Assembly (NCBI RefSeq): GCF_002575655.3
Contig: NC_053040.3
Coordinates: forward strand, 459,096,780-459,160,779
Direction of reading: 5' to 3'
Length of the DNA stretch: 64,000 nucleotides
DNA from: Aegilops tauschii subsp. strangulata
Taxonomy: Eukaryota > Streptophyta > Magnoliopsida > Poales > Poaceae
The position numbers were made by a program, and so were the translations under genes. Positions 1 through 12,411 of the stretch are shown here, one piece after another (within the stretch, counting starts at the first letter, position 1; every line of letters starts with the position of its first letter). The notes under the pieces are model-generated. The model was not told the origin of the DNA, did no database searches, and saw only the letters and a program-made list of their open reading frames with translations.

Positions 1-2505
1 ATTCAAATAGGTTCAACCTAAAAATATTTTCAATGATCCCAAAATGCCCTTAAAAAATGTTCATGATTTAGGGAAAAAGGTGTAAACCTTATCCTGTGAT
101 GATGCATATTTTTCATTGGCATTTTAGGTCTTTGAATTAACTGACTACTTATTTGAATTGGAGTTGTAAAATTCTATAAGTAATATTATAGCTCCAATAA
201 TTCTGGAAAAGATGGTGGGTCTCTGTAATAATCCATTTTGCATACTCAAAGTTTTTCCAGAATGTATAAGAAATGATTTGGTGTTAAACTAAATCAACAC
301 AGAGGCAAACAATTAGAAAACAGAACAAAAGTAGAAATTAGAGAGAGAGAGAAACTCACCTGGGCCTTACCTGGTGGCCCAGCCGACTGGCCCCTGCCAG
401 TCGTCCCCCTCATCTCGCCAGGAGGACAGGGGCATGCGCCCGACGCACACCGGCACACGCCGCGGCCATCGCCTCTCCCTCATCCCCTCGAGCAGCCTAG
501 AAGCACCGCCGCGTCTTCCTCGTCCTCTCCATCGAGTCGCGCGGTGCCAGAAGCTCTGCTTCATCTCCAATGCCGCCGTTTTCCTCCTCGATCGTCCGAG
601 ATCGCCGCCGCCCGTACGTCGCCGTCCGGCCTTCCCCGAGCCCGGTTCAACGCCTGCTGCAACCGCTGTGAGCTGCTCCTCCTCCCCCCCTCTCCGTTCT
701 CGCCCTCGCACACCGCAGCCGCATCCCCGCTCGCACCCGAACTCCGGCCGCCGCCTTTGAGCTCGCCGCCGTCGATTTAGGTCGCCCCCGGCGAAACTGA
801 TTGCACCACTAGCTGCGCACGGATGCCAGCTCGCCGTAGCTCCAAACTGCACCGCAAAACACCGCCAGTAGTGCCGTCCCGAGCAACTCCGGCGTGCCAC
901 CGCCGTGCTTTTGGTCGCCGACGTCAATTGCTGACGTGGCGCCGGATTAGTTAGCACTAATGACCCTGCTAAACACCCCAAGTGCCACTGCCATGTGGGC
1001 CCTGTGCCTGTTTAGCTTAATTTAATTTTCTGTTTAGATTAGTTCTTAACCCGGTGGGACCCACGTGTCACCTTTGACCCTGCTGACATGGCCGTTGACC
1101 TGGTCCCACGTGTCAGCCTCTGTAACCGGCACTAGGTCACTGACCAGTGGACCCTACTGGTCAGGTTTGACCTGGACGGCGCGTGTTGACCTGCTGAGGT
1201 TACCATGACGCAATGCTGATGCAGTAATAGGTTTTCCTGGAATTATTCTTATTCAGGAAATTCAGAAAATGCCCAAAACTTCTAAAAATCAAAGAAATTC
1301 AACCGTAACTCCAAATGAAATAATATATATATGAAAAATTATCAGAAAAATCCAATCTTTCCATCTATACTTGTTTCATGCATGTTTAAACAACTTAACA
1401 TTGTTGTTCAGATCAAAACATGATAATGGCATTTTAAATGCTAAATATGGAGTTTGCATATGAACCCTTAGCTCATATGGACTTCATTTAAACTGTTGCT
1501 AGATGCATTAGTGTAAATCATAACCTTCTTGACATTTCATGATCATGCATCATATTGTTGCATTGCATTGATTGTGTTCCCTCTTGTTTGTCGGTGTTTG
1601 TCCCCTCTCAGTAGACGTGGTTTCGACGATGAGTTCGATGACACCGATGAAGAGCTATACTATCTTCAAAAGTGCCAGGCAAGCAAAACCCCCTTGTTCA
1701 TTCCGATACAATCCCACTCTCTCGCTCCTGCTCTCTTTTACTGCATTAGGACAACACCGTTTCAACTGTTACATGCTGCGGTAGGTGAACCCCTTTCCTC
1801 TGCATGACCTGTCACTGCCACAGTAAATAGATGAAACCCACTAGCATGAGTAGGAGTTGTTTGAGCCTTGATGTGCCTACTCATTCATGCTTGTTTGTCA
1901 TGCCTGCTACTGCCTAGAGTTGAGTCAGGTCTGATTCATCGGGGATGAATTAGAAGTGTGTGAACATGTCCTACTCTTGAGAGCTAAGTGTGTGAACACA
2001 TTTTGGTAAAGGTAGCGGTGAGAGGCCATGTAGGAGTACATGGTGGGTTGTCTCATTGCAGCCGTCCTCAGGAACTGAGTTCTGTGTTTGTGATCCATGA
2101 ACAGTTACTACCACGCATTGGAATGCTTAAGTGCCCCTCTCGACTTATTAATCAACCTGATCTCTGTCCAGGAGTTGCAACTAGTTTCTGGTGTTTGTAG
2201 GTTGTGTTAGTAGTCTACCAGGTAGCACCCGGTACAGGTGGGCCTGGGACAGACTAGGCACCATGGCACGGTGTACCAAGCGTAGATCCATCCGTCGAGG
2301 TGGGCTTGGGAACCCTGCACACATCGTTTGGGGCCGTGAGCGACACCCCGGCCGGATCTCCTTGCGGATGGAACCCGAATAGGCGATAAACCTGGACTAG
2401 AGACTTGTGTGGTTAGTCAGGTCGTGGCCGACTCCCTCGCCAGGCTTCCGCTTGAAGGTTGCCGAGATACATGACGTGTACATGGTGGTAAGTGGCGAGA
2501 GCGTG
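1..2505. mobile_element. Old LTR-retrotransposon-like sequence, left part
   Basis: No credible gene. The stretch has the look of a long LTR or non-coding retroelement region: a GC-rich block (about 370-900) followed by AT-rich sequence, with only short unrelated open frames. It was split by the Gypsy element that begins at 2506, because the bases at 2501-2505 (GCGTG) recur at 12407-12411 and the sequence resumes at 12412. Neither end of this older element can be defined here and I cannot name its family. The retroelement assignment is inference from texture and nesting. Confidence 0.45.
2501..2505. repeat. Target site duplication of the first Gypsy, left copy
   Basis: GCGTG directly before the LTR; the identical five bases follow the other LTR at 12407-12411. 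A 5-bp duplication is what a Gypsy integrase normally makes, so the outer ends are original. Confidence 0.9.
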
Positions 2506-4449
2506 TGTAGCGACCAGACCTCAAACAGTCTGATCTCTGTGCATCAGTGTCATCCCTGGATCGGTAATGCTGACACACACATTACTTGAAGGATTTATAA
2601 CAGAGTAGCAATCACACACTTATTACATCGAGTGTCTCAAAAGAGAACTTATTACAATAAATATGGCTTAAGGCCATCTAATACGATAACAGCGGAAGGC
2701 TTGGAAAATAAAGTGAGTCCATCAACTCCAACGGCATCACTGAGTGAAAGACCACGACCTAAGGCTCCTTACTCGTCGTCTGAAAAGTCTGCAACATGAT
2801 ACGTTGCAGCCCGAAAACGGGTCAGCACATGGAATATGCTGGCAAAGTAACACAAAGGAGTAATGAACAGAATAATGCTATCACTACATGCATATTTGGC
2901 TGGTGGAGGCTGTATGGTTAATATGTTTTGCGAAAAGCTAATTTTTCCCTACAACAAAGGAATAAATTTTATTTAACTATCATGGTGGTTGTTAAACATT
3001 GAGAATGGTAAACCCCATCTCAATCCCCAATTAAAAATAATCATTAACCCCAATCAAATTATATAATTAAGAGTGATGAGATCCACATGATAATCCAAGA
3101 ACCAGATACTCAAGATGTCCATAACCGGGGACACGGCTAACCATGATTAGTTTGTACACTCTGCAGATGTTTGTGCACTTTTCCCCACAAGACTCGATCT
3201 CCTCCGTTGGATTTCTCGCACTACATAATGTTTGAGAAACGGATGACCGAGACACAGTCTTTCCGAAGAGGTCCCCTTAACCGATAGATAGGCCGGTACA
3301 CCTACAATCCCCTACATCTGCTAGCCCATCATGGAAAGGTTTCCCAACCCTTACTCAACTATGCCAGAGCCCATAATGGCATGTGTCTGCACACGGAGGT
3401 TTCTAGCATGAATAATCTTATGATCCCTTTGAGCCTAGGTGGCAGTCCATAGGAGAATCACACGGTACCCCGGGATTTCCAAAAATACAGGCAATCACTG
3501 GATTCCCCAGGTGCCTCAATCCACCCAGATGTGTATTAAAGTTGCCACCTTAAGTTGAACCATTAATTAACAATCTCACATCTGTCATGAATACCCTCAA
3601 ACCCAATCCATGTCTACAAGCATAGCATAGCAATATAAGCGACGTAGAAGTAACTCCCAAAGGTTTGATAATAAACAGGTGAATAGGTACTACCTCATCT
3701 ACTTCCCAAACCCACAATTTAATCGGATCCTAACCATGCAATTGTTTGAGGATTGATCTAATGCAGTAAAACTGGGTAGTAAAGAAGTATGATCAAAGTG
3801 TTACTTGCCTTGCTGATGATCCGCGAAACCTAGAGACTCGTAGTAGCACGCTTCACACTCCGGGTACTCTATCGCAAACAAACAAGCATACAATAAGCAA
3901 TCAAGCAAGGGCACGGGTAAAACTCAAATAAAATATCTAACCAGAAAGTTCAACTTAAGAACTCCGGTTTGCAAAAAGAATCAAATCAAACGAAGCAACA
4001 AAACTCAAACGGCGAAAGAAACAAGCTTCATTTACTAATCTGGACTAAAGTCAAATTTTACGGTATCAAAAACTTGTTTAAGTTGGTTAAACACAAAGAG
4101 GGTTTCAAGACGAAACTCTAGGCTCTTGAATCGCCCGATTCCGATAAACGAGCGAAAAGTTATACTAGAACGAAAATCGGATCAGAAATCGCGATCGAAA
4201 AATCGCGGAAAATCCGAGAAAAAGAAAAACTGACGAACAGGCTAACGAACGAACATTCCATGTCTGCGGCTAAACGATGAAAACCGTTCGTTAAAACGAA
4301 TGAATGAACGGGCGTTCGCTAAATAACTAAACCGAAAAAACCAAACCGAAACTAAAAAAAGGATCTAGGGTTTCGAAAAAAAACCGATCGGTTTTTCTCG
4401 CGAAAACGAGGCGGCGGCGGCGACTACCTCCGGCGGGTCGGCGGGCTCC
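2506..4449 (-). repeat. Truncated 3' LTR of the first Gypsy
   Basis: Matches 9828 to about 11775 with scattered substitutions. It lacks the roughly 630 bp that start the intact LTR in the minus-strand sense (the U3 start). At about 4440-4449 the sequence passes straight from LTR into the end of the pol reading frame. Both parental sequences share CGGCGGGCTCC at this point, so a microhomology deletion is likely. Confidence 0.9.
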
Positions 4450-5843
4450 CAGGTGGCTTCATCTTCAGTATGGTGACTCCATTGAACTTTGCAGAACTTG
4501 ATTACTTTGTTGCGTGTGACCCGGCTAGCAAAATCAAGAATCTTAACTGGCTTCTCCTCGTAGGTCAAATCGCTATCCAACTGTATCGCTTCCAGCGGCA
4601 CTGTATCTCTCAGAGGAATATCAGCCATCTCTGCGTGGCACTTCTTCAACTGAGAAACATGAAACACATCGTGAACTCCTGACAATCCTTCATGTAATTC
4701 CAACTTGTAAGCAACTTCTCCCATACGTTCCAAAACTTTGTATGGTCCCAAAAAATGTGGCGCTAACTTTGCCTTAACTCCAAAGCGCTTTACTCCTCGA
4801 AGTGGAGATACACGAAGATACACTCTATCTCCAACTTCGTAAACTGTCTCCTTGCGTTTAGAATCCGCATAGCTCTTCTGCCTGGACTGGGCTACCTTGA
4901 GTCTATCGTGAATTAGCTTAACCTTCTCTTCAGACTCTTTAATCAAATCTGGTCCAAACAACTGTCGGTCTCCAACTTCGTCCCACAACAACGGTGTTCT
5001 GCACCTCCTTCCGTACAATGCTTCGAAAGGGGCCATCTTCAAACTGGCTTGATAGCTGTTGTTGTATGAGAACTCTGCATACGGCAAATTATCGTCCCAA
5101 CTAGATCCATAGTCTAGCGCACAAGCTCTCAACATGTCCTCCAGAATCTGGTTGACCCTCTCAGTCTGTCCATCTGTCTGCGGGTGAAAAGTTGTACTGA
5201 ACTCTAGCCTGGTTCCCAAAGTTTCATGCAACTGATTCCAAAACTTTGAAGTAAACTGGGTTCCTCTATCTGATACAATGGTCCTCTGAACTCCATGCAG
5301 ACATACGATCCTGGTCATGTATATCTTTGCCAACTTAGCACTGGTGTAAGTGGTCTTCACTGGGATGAAATGAGCTACTTTCGTCAAACGATCGACTACA
5401 ACCCATATCGAGTCATAGCCTGAACGAGTCCTGGGTAATCCCGTGATAAAGTCCATGCCTAACTTATCCCACTTCCATTCGGGTATCGGCAATGGCTGTA
5501 GCAATCCTGCTGGCTTCTGATGTTCTGCCTTCACTCTCTGACATACATCACAAACTGCTACATACTCCGCAATATCCTTCTTCATTCCGGTCCACCAGAA
5601 ACTATCCTTCAAATCCAGATACATCTTGGTATTTCCTAGGTGAATCGAATATGGCGAATCATGGGCCTCTTGCAGAATCAACTTCCTGATCTCCTGATCA
5701 TTTGGCACATATACGCGGTCCTCAAACCATAAGGTATCGTGCTCATCCTCACGAAATCCTTTAGCCTTTCCTTTACTCATCCTTTCCTTTATTTCAGCTA
5801 TCTCCTTGTCCGTCTTCTGAGCTTCTCTGATCTTATCCATCAA
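4365..5843 (-). pseudogene. Gypsy integrase with chromodomain (pol 3' part)
   Basis: A 492-aa open frame. Near the start is the integrase zinc-binding region ending in CDVCQRVKAEHQKP. The catalytic core follows, with the first Asp in KLGMDFITGL, the second in VSDRGTQFTSKF and the Glu in DGQTERVNQ. The C-terminal part holds GPYKVLERMGEVAYKLELH and a chromodomain (VQWSHHTEDEATWE). After TWE the frame enters LTR sequence, so the last residues are not native pol but a fusion made by the deletion at about 4445. It is in frame with the RNase H segment upstream, separated only by a TAG where related elements would have a Gln codon. Confidence 0.92.
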
Positions 5844-5849
5844 AGTAGA

Positions 5850-6569
5850 CTAAATCTCCAAAGCTGCTACATAACCTCTCGGAACTATTTCCAAACATAG
5901 CTCGCGAAGGTCTTCTGCCAACTCCTTGGGTAATTCTCCGGTCATGAGTGTATTGACATGACTTTTTCGGCTCAACGCATCGGCTACTACGTTAGCATTT
6001 CCGGGATGATAATGCAATCTCATATCATAATCCTTAATGAGCTCTAACCATCTCCTCTGCCTGAGATTCAGCTCCTTCTGCGTGAAAATATACTTCAAAC
6101 TCTTGTGATCCGTGTATACCTCACAATGGTTTCCGATGAGAAAATGTCTCCATGTCTTCAATGCATGCACTACGGCTGCTAACTCCAAATCATGCGTAGC
6201 ATAATTTAGCTCATGGGGTTTAAGCTGTCGTGAGGCATATGAAACAACTCTTCCCTCCTGCATAAGCACGGCTCCAAGTCCTCGACGAGAAGCGTCGCAA
6301 TACACTTCATAATCCTTGCGTTGATCTGGCAGAATCAACACTGGTGATGTAACCAAGCGTCTCTTCAACTCCTGAAAACTGGCCTCACATTCCTCAGTCC
6401 ATTTGAATTTGGTGTCCTTCTTCAACAACTCCGTCATAGGATTTGCAATCTTTGAGAAATTCTCAATGAACCTCCGGTAGTATCCTGTGAGTCCAAGAAA
6501 ACTCCGGATCTCTCCAACTGTCGTGGGTGACTCCCAATTTGTCACAGTGACAACCTTGGTGGGGTCCAC
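5850..6569 (-). pseudogene. Gypsy RNase H segment of pol
   Basis: A 239-aa open frame covering the end of the RT connection ([20 protein letters not shown]) and RNase H ([20 protein letters not shown], then [13 protein letters not shown] and ADALSRKS). It ends in TAG at 5850-5852, two codons before the integrase segment resumes in the same frame, so this is a nonsense mutation rather than a natural end. A frameshift near 6660 separates it from the RT segment. Confidence 0.9.
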
Positions 6570-6616
6570 CGCTATTCCTTCTCCTGATATAACATGTCCA
6601 AGGAATCCAACTTCCT

Positions 6617-7447
6617 TCAGCCAAAACTCACACTTGCTGAACTTGGCGTATAACTGATGTTCTCTGAGTTTAGTACCAAACGCAAATGCTCTTTATGCTC
6701 CCCTTCATTCTTCGAGTAGACCAAAATATCATCAATGAACACCACGACGAACTTATCCAAAAACTCCATAAACACTTTGTTCATCATGTTCATAAAATAG
6801 GCAGGTGCGTTAGTCAGGCCAAATGACATAACGGTATACTCGTATAGCCCGTACCTCGTGGTAAAAGCTATCTTAGGTATATCCTGCTCTCGAATCTTCA
6901 GCTGGTGATACCCTGATCGCAAATCGATCTTGGAAAACACCTTAGCTCCTTGCATCTGGTCAAACAAATCATTGATCATCGGCAATGGGTACTTGTTCTT
7001 AATCGTCACCTCATTCAATCCACGATAATCAACAACCATCCTCAACGATCCATCCTTCTTCTCCACTAGAAGTACTGGTGACCCCCAAGGTGACGAACTT
7101 GAGCGTATATAACCTTTATCCAGTAACTCCTTAATCTGCTTCTTAATTTCCCCCAAATCCTTTGCGGGCATTCTGTACGGTCTCTTAGATATTGGTCCTA
7201 TGCCTGGCAAAAGCTCAATTAAAAACTCAATGTCTCTATCCGGTGGCATGCCTGGCAACTCTTCTGGAAATACATCCGGAAAATCCCTTACCACCGGTAC
7301 TTCCTCCTGTACAACTCCTGATAAGGAATTTACTTGAGTCCTATTCGGTAGATGCCGGGTTACATACTTGATTCTTCTTCCTTCTGGGGTGGTGAGCAAA
7401 ATCGTCTTACTGGGCAATCGATGTTTCCTCCATACATCGATAGCCAA
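6617..7447 (-). pseudogene. Gypsy reverse transcriptase segment of pol
   Basis: A 276-aa open frame with the core Gypsy RT motifs: [68 protein letters not shown] and the catalytic FIDDILVYS. The last residues after LRLVLN are out of register; the expected continuation lies in another frame just downstream, so a frameshift sits near 6660. The start overlaps the end of the gag-protease frame, and another shift near 7400 separates the protease tail from RT. Confidence 0.92.
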
Positions 7448-8781
7448 TCCATATCCAGAATCACATCCAAACCTTGCGACTCCAAAATTATCAGATATGA
7501 GGGGAAAACATGCCTACCTATGGTCAATGGCATCTGAAAACATCCATGGCTTGCCATATACTCAGCTCCGCGTGAGGTTACTAGCATGGGTGTCTTAAGA
7601 ACTCTAGTGGGCAACTTATACTTATCCACAAACCCCCTTGATATGTATGAATGCGATGCACCAGTATTGAAAAGTACGACTGTAGTAAAGGACTTAACCA
7701 AAAACTTACCTATTACTGCATCTGGCTGGGCTTCAACATCCTCCACGTTAACGTGGTTCACTTGTCCCCTGTTGAAAGGGTTGGGCTTCTTCCCAGAGCT
7801 TCCATTGCCGTTTTCATTTTTAGCTTCAGGACATTCACTGGCGTAATGTCCGGTCTTCTGGCACTTGTAGCAAGTAACGTGGCTTAGATCTTTCTTGGCG
7901 GGTGTTGCCGGGTTGGAACGGTTTTGTCCGCTACTTCCTCCATTACCATTACCGTTCTTGGGGCCACTATGGTTGTGTGAACTTCCTCCATTATGGGTGC
8001 GGTCTGCATGGTTATGAACAAGTCCTCCCGAGTTCGGGGTGAAACGGGGTCTCTGCTGAGCTCCAGAATTATACTCCCCTTGTCCATACTTCCTCTTGCG
8101 GCTGTCAATCTGCTGCTGCTCCCCTTCAAGCATGAGAGCTCTATCCACCAACTCCTGGTAGTTATTGAAATTTTCCACCATCAATTGCATGCTTAGCTCA
8201 TCATTCAGTCCTTCCAGAAACTTCTCCTTCTTAGCTGCATCTATAGCGACGTCATCTGGGGCATAACGTGCTAGCTTACTAAATTCATCCACATACTGGC
8301 CAACAGTGCGCCCTCCTTGGCGTAAGTTGCAAAACTCACGCTTCTTCATGGCCATAGCTCCTGCTGATACATGGGCAGTGCGAAAAGCTTGCTGGAACTG
8401 GTCCCATGTAACAGTGTCAATGGGGTAAGTGACTATGAAATTCTCCCACCATGATGCTGTGGGACCATCAAGCTGATGTGCGGCAAAACGCACTCTCTCC
8501 GCATCTATGCATCCTGCAGTATTCAACTCCCTTTCAATCTTGTGGAGCCAATCATCTGCAACAATCGGCTCGGTGCTACTGAAGAACACCGGCAGATTCA
8601 GCCTAAGAAAACGGGCTAAGTGATCAACTGGTGATGGTGGTGGGTTGTTGTTGTTGTTGTTGTTGTTGTTGTTCCCCTGGTTCTGATTCTGGACTAGTAT
8701 CTGCATCAATGCATTCTGCTGCTGGATCAACTGAGTGAGCTCTGGTGGGAAAGCAAATCCATTGTCGCGTCTCGGAGGCAT
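7360..8781 (-). pseudogene. Gypsy gag-protease
   Basis: A 473-aa frame from an ATG. It holds a poly-Asn run near residues 37-46, the retrotransposon gag core (ASWWENFI to LEGLNDELS), a basic Gly/Asn-rich linker, one CCHC zinc knuckle (CYKCQKTGHYASEC), and an aspartic protease region. The protease motif reads LFNTGASHS where active enzymes of this group have D in place of N, so the catalytic Asp is lost. The frame runs past the true protease end into shifted sequence and stops at 7360. In an intact relative this frame would continue into RT. Confidence 0.9.
8650..8672. repeat. GTT trinucleotide repeat in gag
   Basis: A run of GTT units on the plus strand; read from the minus strand it encodes the poly-Asn stretch of Gag. 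Confidence 0.85.
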
Positions 8782-8983
8782 CTGCTGGGTTTAGAAAAGA
8801 TGAGAAAACAGAATAGAATGAGGTCTAGGGGAAAACACTACCCATATGCACATGAGACAAACACAAACACATCACTCAATCAATCAAACAAAGGGCATAC
8901 AATCGGTCTAGGACTATCGTTTACAAAAGTGCTTGGACTATACTATATACATGGTGGAATACTACTACTGATATGGTGGTCAA

Positions 8984-9718
8984 CTAGAAAAATTGATCGG
9001 CCGAAGACTCCATGATATCTGCTCCAGCTTCATCAACATAGTCATCATCGCTATCGTCAGGGTCCGAGTCAGTGTCGTCGATGATGATGTAGTTCTCCGG
9101 GCAAGTGGAATCGTCATCTTCTCCTCCTGGCGCGGGGTCTCCCATGAAAACTCCGAGCTTCCTTGTCAGGTCGTCATTCTTCTCCACTAGTATGACGATT
9201 TCCTCAATATAATCTTCGCGTGTAGCCTTGAGTTCTTCCTCCAGCTCTGTGATCCTTGTCATCGCCTTCAAATCTGTCATGCCTGCGCACATCTGGTTCT
9301 CCTGGCGTCGAATGTGCTGGTTTAACTCCTGGATGAAAGAGGCAATCGATCTATCCTTCCTAGTGCTGATCATCTCCCATTGCTCATCTCGGCGCCCACA
9401 AATCTGGTATATAGTGTCCTTGAGATCATTGTGGTAAACTTCTCCAATGCGTCCCATGGTGATGTGGGCTGCCATACTCTTTCCTAGACTCCAGATTGGT
9501 GCATCAAAGGAAAACTCTATGGGCTCAGTGACTGGCGTGAATGTCCTTCCTGGAACTTGAACTTGAATCATCCAGCGCTCCTCTTCTAGTAAAGTGGCGT
9601 TGTAAGTCCCGGTGAAGCTTGGTATTCCGATGTTCAGGTACCTAGTGACTTTCTTCCAGTGGCGTCCAAATGGGGTGTCTTCATCCAGTTGCGTGAACTT
9701 GATCCTTGTATCCGCCAT
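8984..9718 (-). CDS. Extra 244-aa ORF upstream of gag in the Gypsy element
   Basis: An uninterrupted frame from an ATG, lying between the primer binding site and gag. It does not resemble Gag, Pol or Env as far as I can recognise. Visible features are a mixed alpha/beta-looking first half, a likely coiled coil around residues 150-200 rich in Glu, Lys and Leu (ITELEEELKATREDYIEEI), and a very acidic tail with runs of Asp (TDSDPDDSDDDYVDEAGADI). It is open while gag-pol beside it carries several lesions. It may be a separate protein expressed ahead of gag or a leader remnant. Function unknown. Confidence 0.6.
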   Translation of the reverse strand: MADTRIKFTQLDEDTPFGRHWKKVTRYLNIGIPSFTGTYNATLLEEERWMIQVQVPGRTFTPVTEPIEFSFDAPIWSLGKSMAAHITMGRIGEVYHNDLKDTIYQICGRRDEQWEMISTRKDRSIASFIQELNQHIRRQENQMCAGMTDLKAMTRITELEEELKATREDYIEEIVILVEKNDDLTRKLGVFMGDPAPGGEDDDSTCPENYIIIDDTDSDPDDSDDDYVDEAGADIMESSADQFF

Positions 9719-9811
9719 CCTAAAGAGTAGAAAATGGAGAGGAGTTAGAAATGAGAAGAGAGTAGCGATCTAGGGCTTTAGCTTAGTGGTCGTGTCCTAA
9801 AGTCAGCGTGT

Positions 9812-9823
9812 GCTTTGATACCA
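9812..9823 (-). other. Primer binding site of the first Gypsy
   Basis: Just inside the right LTR; the minus strand reads TGGTATCAAAGC, close to the usual initiator tRNA-Met site (TGGTATCAGAGC). This fixes the right LTR as the 5' LTR and the element's direction as minus. Confidence 0.85.
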
Positions 9824-9827
9824 TGTT

Positions 9828-12406
9828 TGTAGCGACCAGACCTCAAACAGTCTGATCTCTGTGCATCAGTGTCATCCCTGGATCGGTAATGCTGACACGC
9901 ACAGTACTTGAAGGATTTATAACAGAGTAGCAATCACACACTTATTACATCGAATGTCTCAAAAGAGAACTTATTACAATAAATATGGCTTAAGGCCATC
10001 TAATAGGATAACAGCGGAAGGCTTGGAAGATAAAGTGAGTCCATCAACTCCAACAGCATCACTGAGTGAAAGACCACGACCTAAGGCTCCTTACTCGTCG
10101 TCTGAAAAGTCCGCAACATGATACGTTGCAGCCCGAAAACGGGTCAACACATGGAATATGCTGGCAAAGTAACACAAAGGAGTAATGAACAGAATAATGC
10201 TATCACTACATGCATATTTGGCTGGTGGAGGCTGTATGGTTAATATTTTTTGCGAAAAGCCAATTTTTCCCTACAACAAAGGAATAAATTTTATTTAACT
10301 ATCATGGTGGTTGTTAAACATTGAGAATGGTAAACCCCATCTCAATCCCCAATTAAAAATAATCATTAACCCCAATCAAATTATATAATTAAGAGTGATG
10401 AGATCCAAATGATAATCCAAGAACCAGATACTCAAGATGTCCATAACCGGGGACACGGCTAACGATGATTAGTTTGTACACTCTGCAGAGCTTTGTGCAC
10501 TTTTCCCCACAAGACTGGATCTCCTCCGTTGGATTTCTGGCACTACATAATGTTTGAGAAACGGATGACCGAGACACAGTTTTTCCGAAGAGGTCCCCTT
10601 AACCGATAGATAGGCCGGTACACCTACAATCCCCTACATCTCCTAGCCCATCATGGAAAGGTTTCCCACAACTTACTCAACTATGCCAGAGCCCATAATG
10701 GCATGTGGCTGCACACGGAAGTTTCTAGCATGAATAATCTTATGATCCCTTTGAGCCTGGGTGGAAGTCCATAGGAGAATCACACGGTACCCCGGGATTT
10801 CCAAAAATACAGGCAATCACTGGATTCCCCAGGTGCCTCAATCCACCCAGATGTGTATTAAAGTTGCCACCTTAAGTTGAACCATTAATTAACAATCTCA
10901 CATCTGTCATGAATACTCTCAAACCCAATCCACGTCTACAAGCATAGCATAGCAATATAAGCGACGTAGAAGTAACTCCCAAAGGTTTGATAATAAACAG
11001 GTGATTAGGTACTACCTCATCTACTTCCCAAACCCACAATTTAATCAGATCCTAATCATGCAATTGTTTGAGGATTGATCTAATGCAGTAAAACTTGGTA
11101 GTAAAGAAGTATGATCAAAGTGTTACTTGCCTTCCTGATGATCCGTGAAACCTAGAGACTCGTAGTAGCACGCTTCACACTCCGGGTACTCTATCACAAA
11201 CAAACAAGCATAAAATAAGCAATCAAGCAAGGGCACGGGTAAAACTCAAATAAAAGATCTAACCAGAAAGTTCAACTTAAGAACTCCGGTTTGCAAAAAG
11301 AATCAAATCAAACGAAGCAACAAAACTCAAACGGCGAAATAAACAAGCTTCATTTACTAATCTGGACTCAAGTCAAATTTTATAGTATAAGAAACTTGTT
11401 TAAGTTGGTTAAACCGAAAGAGGGTTTCGAGACGAAACTCTAGGCGCTTGAATCGCCTGATTCCGATAAACGAGCGAAAAGTTATACTAGAACGAAAATC
11501 GGATCAGAAATCGCGATCGAAAATAATCGCGGAAAATCCGAGAAAAAGAAAAACTGACGGACAGGCTAACGAACGAACGTTCGCTGTCTGCGGCTAAACG
11601 ATGAAAATCGTTCGTTAAAACGAACGAACGAACGGGCGCTCGCTAAATAACTAAATCGAACCGAAACAAAAAAAACGGAACTAGTGTTTTGAAAAAAACG
11701 ATCGGTTTTTCTCGCGAAAACCGAGGCGGCGGCGACGACTACCTCCGGCGGGCCGGCGAACGGCGGCGGCGGCGGGCTCCGGCTGCGGCTGGCGTGGGTT
11801 AGGGTTTGGGGCGCTGGTGCGGCTGGGCTGGGCCTCGGGCGGCTCGGGGCGCGGCTTATAAAGCCCCCCGGGCGGAGTCCCGCTCGGGTACGGCCCGGAG
11901 TCGGTTTGACCTTTTTTTTAATAATTCCGACGTGCAGGAAAAGAAAGAATAGAAATACTAAACTGACTCCAAAAATCCCGAAATAAATTTTCCCCGTCCT
12001 CTAAAAATATGCCGGACAAGGTGTACATTTATTTGGGCCTAAAATGCAATCTTGAAAAACGTATATTTTCCTAATTCAAATAAAATAGCGATAAAACTCT
12101 GAATAAAAAACTTATTTGATTTAATATTAAATCTCCTATATTTCTTTATTTTGAGGAAGTCATTTTATCCTCTCTCTCTTTTTATTTTTATAAAAGAGAT
12201 ATACAAAGAGAAAATAATTAAAATCAAACGATCCTCTTTTCAAAATTCGAGAAAAATTCGAATATGAAAATAATGAAATCCCTAACTCTCTCTGTGGGTC
12301 CTTGAGTTGCGTAGAATTTCTAGGATCAAACCAAAATGCAATAAAATATGATATGCAATGATGATCTAATGTATAACATTTTAAATTGAAAATTTTGGAT
12401 GTTACA
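9828..12406 (-). repeat. 5' LTR of the first Gypsy, full length
   Basis: A 2,579-bp LTR. In the element's sense it runs from TGTAACATCC (at 12406) to CGCTACA (at 9828). It contains a GC-rich block at about 11720-11900 that is missing from the other LTR. No gene lies inside; the short ORF at 10389-10577 has a twin in the left LTR and has no support as a protein. Confidence 0.93.
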
Positions 12407-12411
12407 GCGTG

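Larger units (their letters stand above)
2506..12406 (-). mobile_element. Gypsy LTR retrotransposon with chromodomain (Tekay-like)
   Basis: An almost complete element on the minus strand. The LTR at 9828-12406 starts TG and ends CA; a shorter matching copy lies at 2506-4449. GCGTG flanks both outer ends. In element order it has the 5' LTR (right), a primer binding site, an extra ORF, gag-protease, reverse transcriptase, RNase H, integrase with chromodomain, and a truncated 3' LTR. Integrase after RNase H makes it Gypsy; the chromodomain and about 2.6-kb LTR suggest the Tekay/Del lineage. It is dead: protease-to-RT and RT-to-RNase H frameshifts, an in-frame stop ahead of integrase, and a deletion joining pol to the 3' LTR. 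Confidence 0.93.

Noticed and set aside
367..981. 204-aa minus-strand ORF in the GC-rich block
   Set aside because: Arg/Gly-rich composition in LTR-like sequence; the opposite strand is also open.
9811..9824. tRNA-Met-like sequence
   Set aside because: It is the 12-base primer binding site of the Gypsy element; no tRNA cloverleaf surrounds it.
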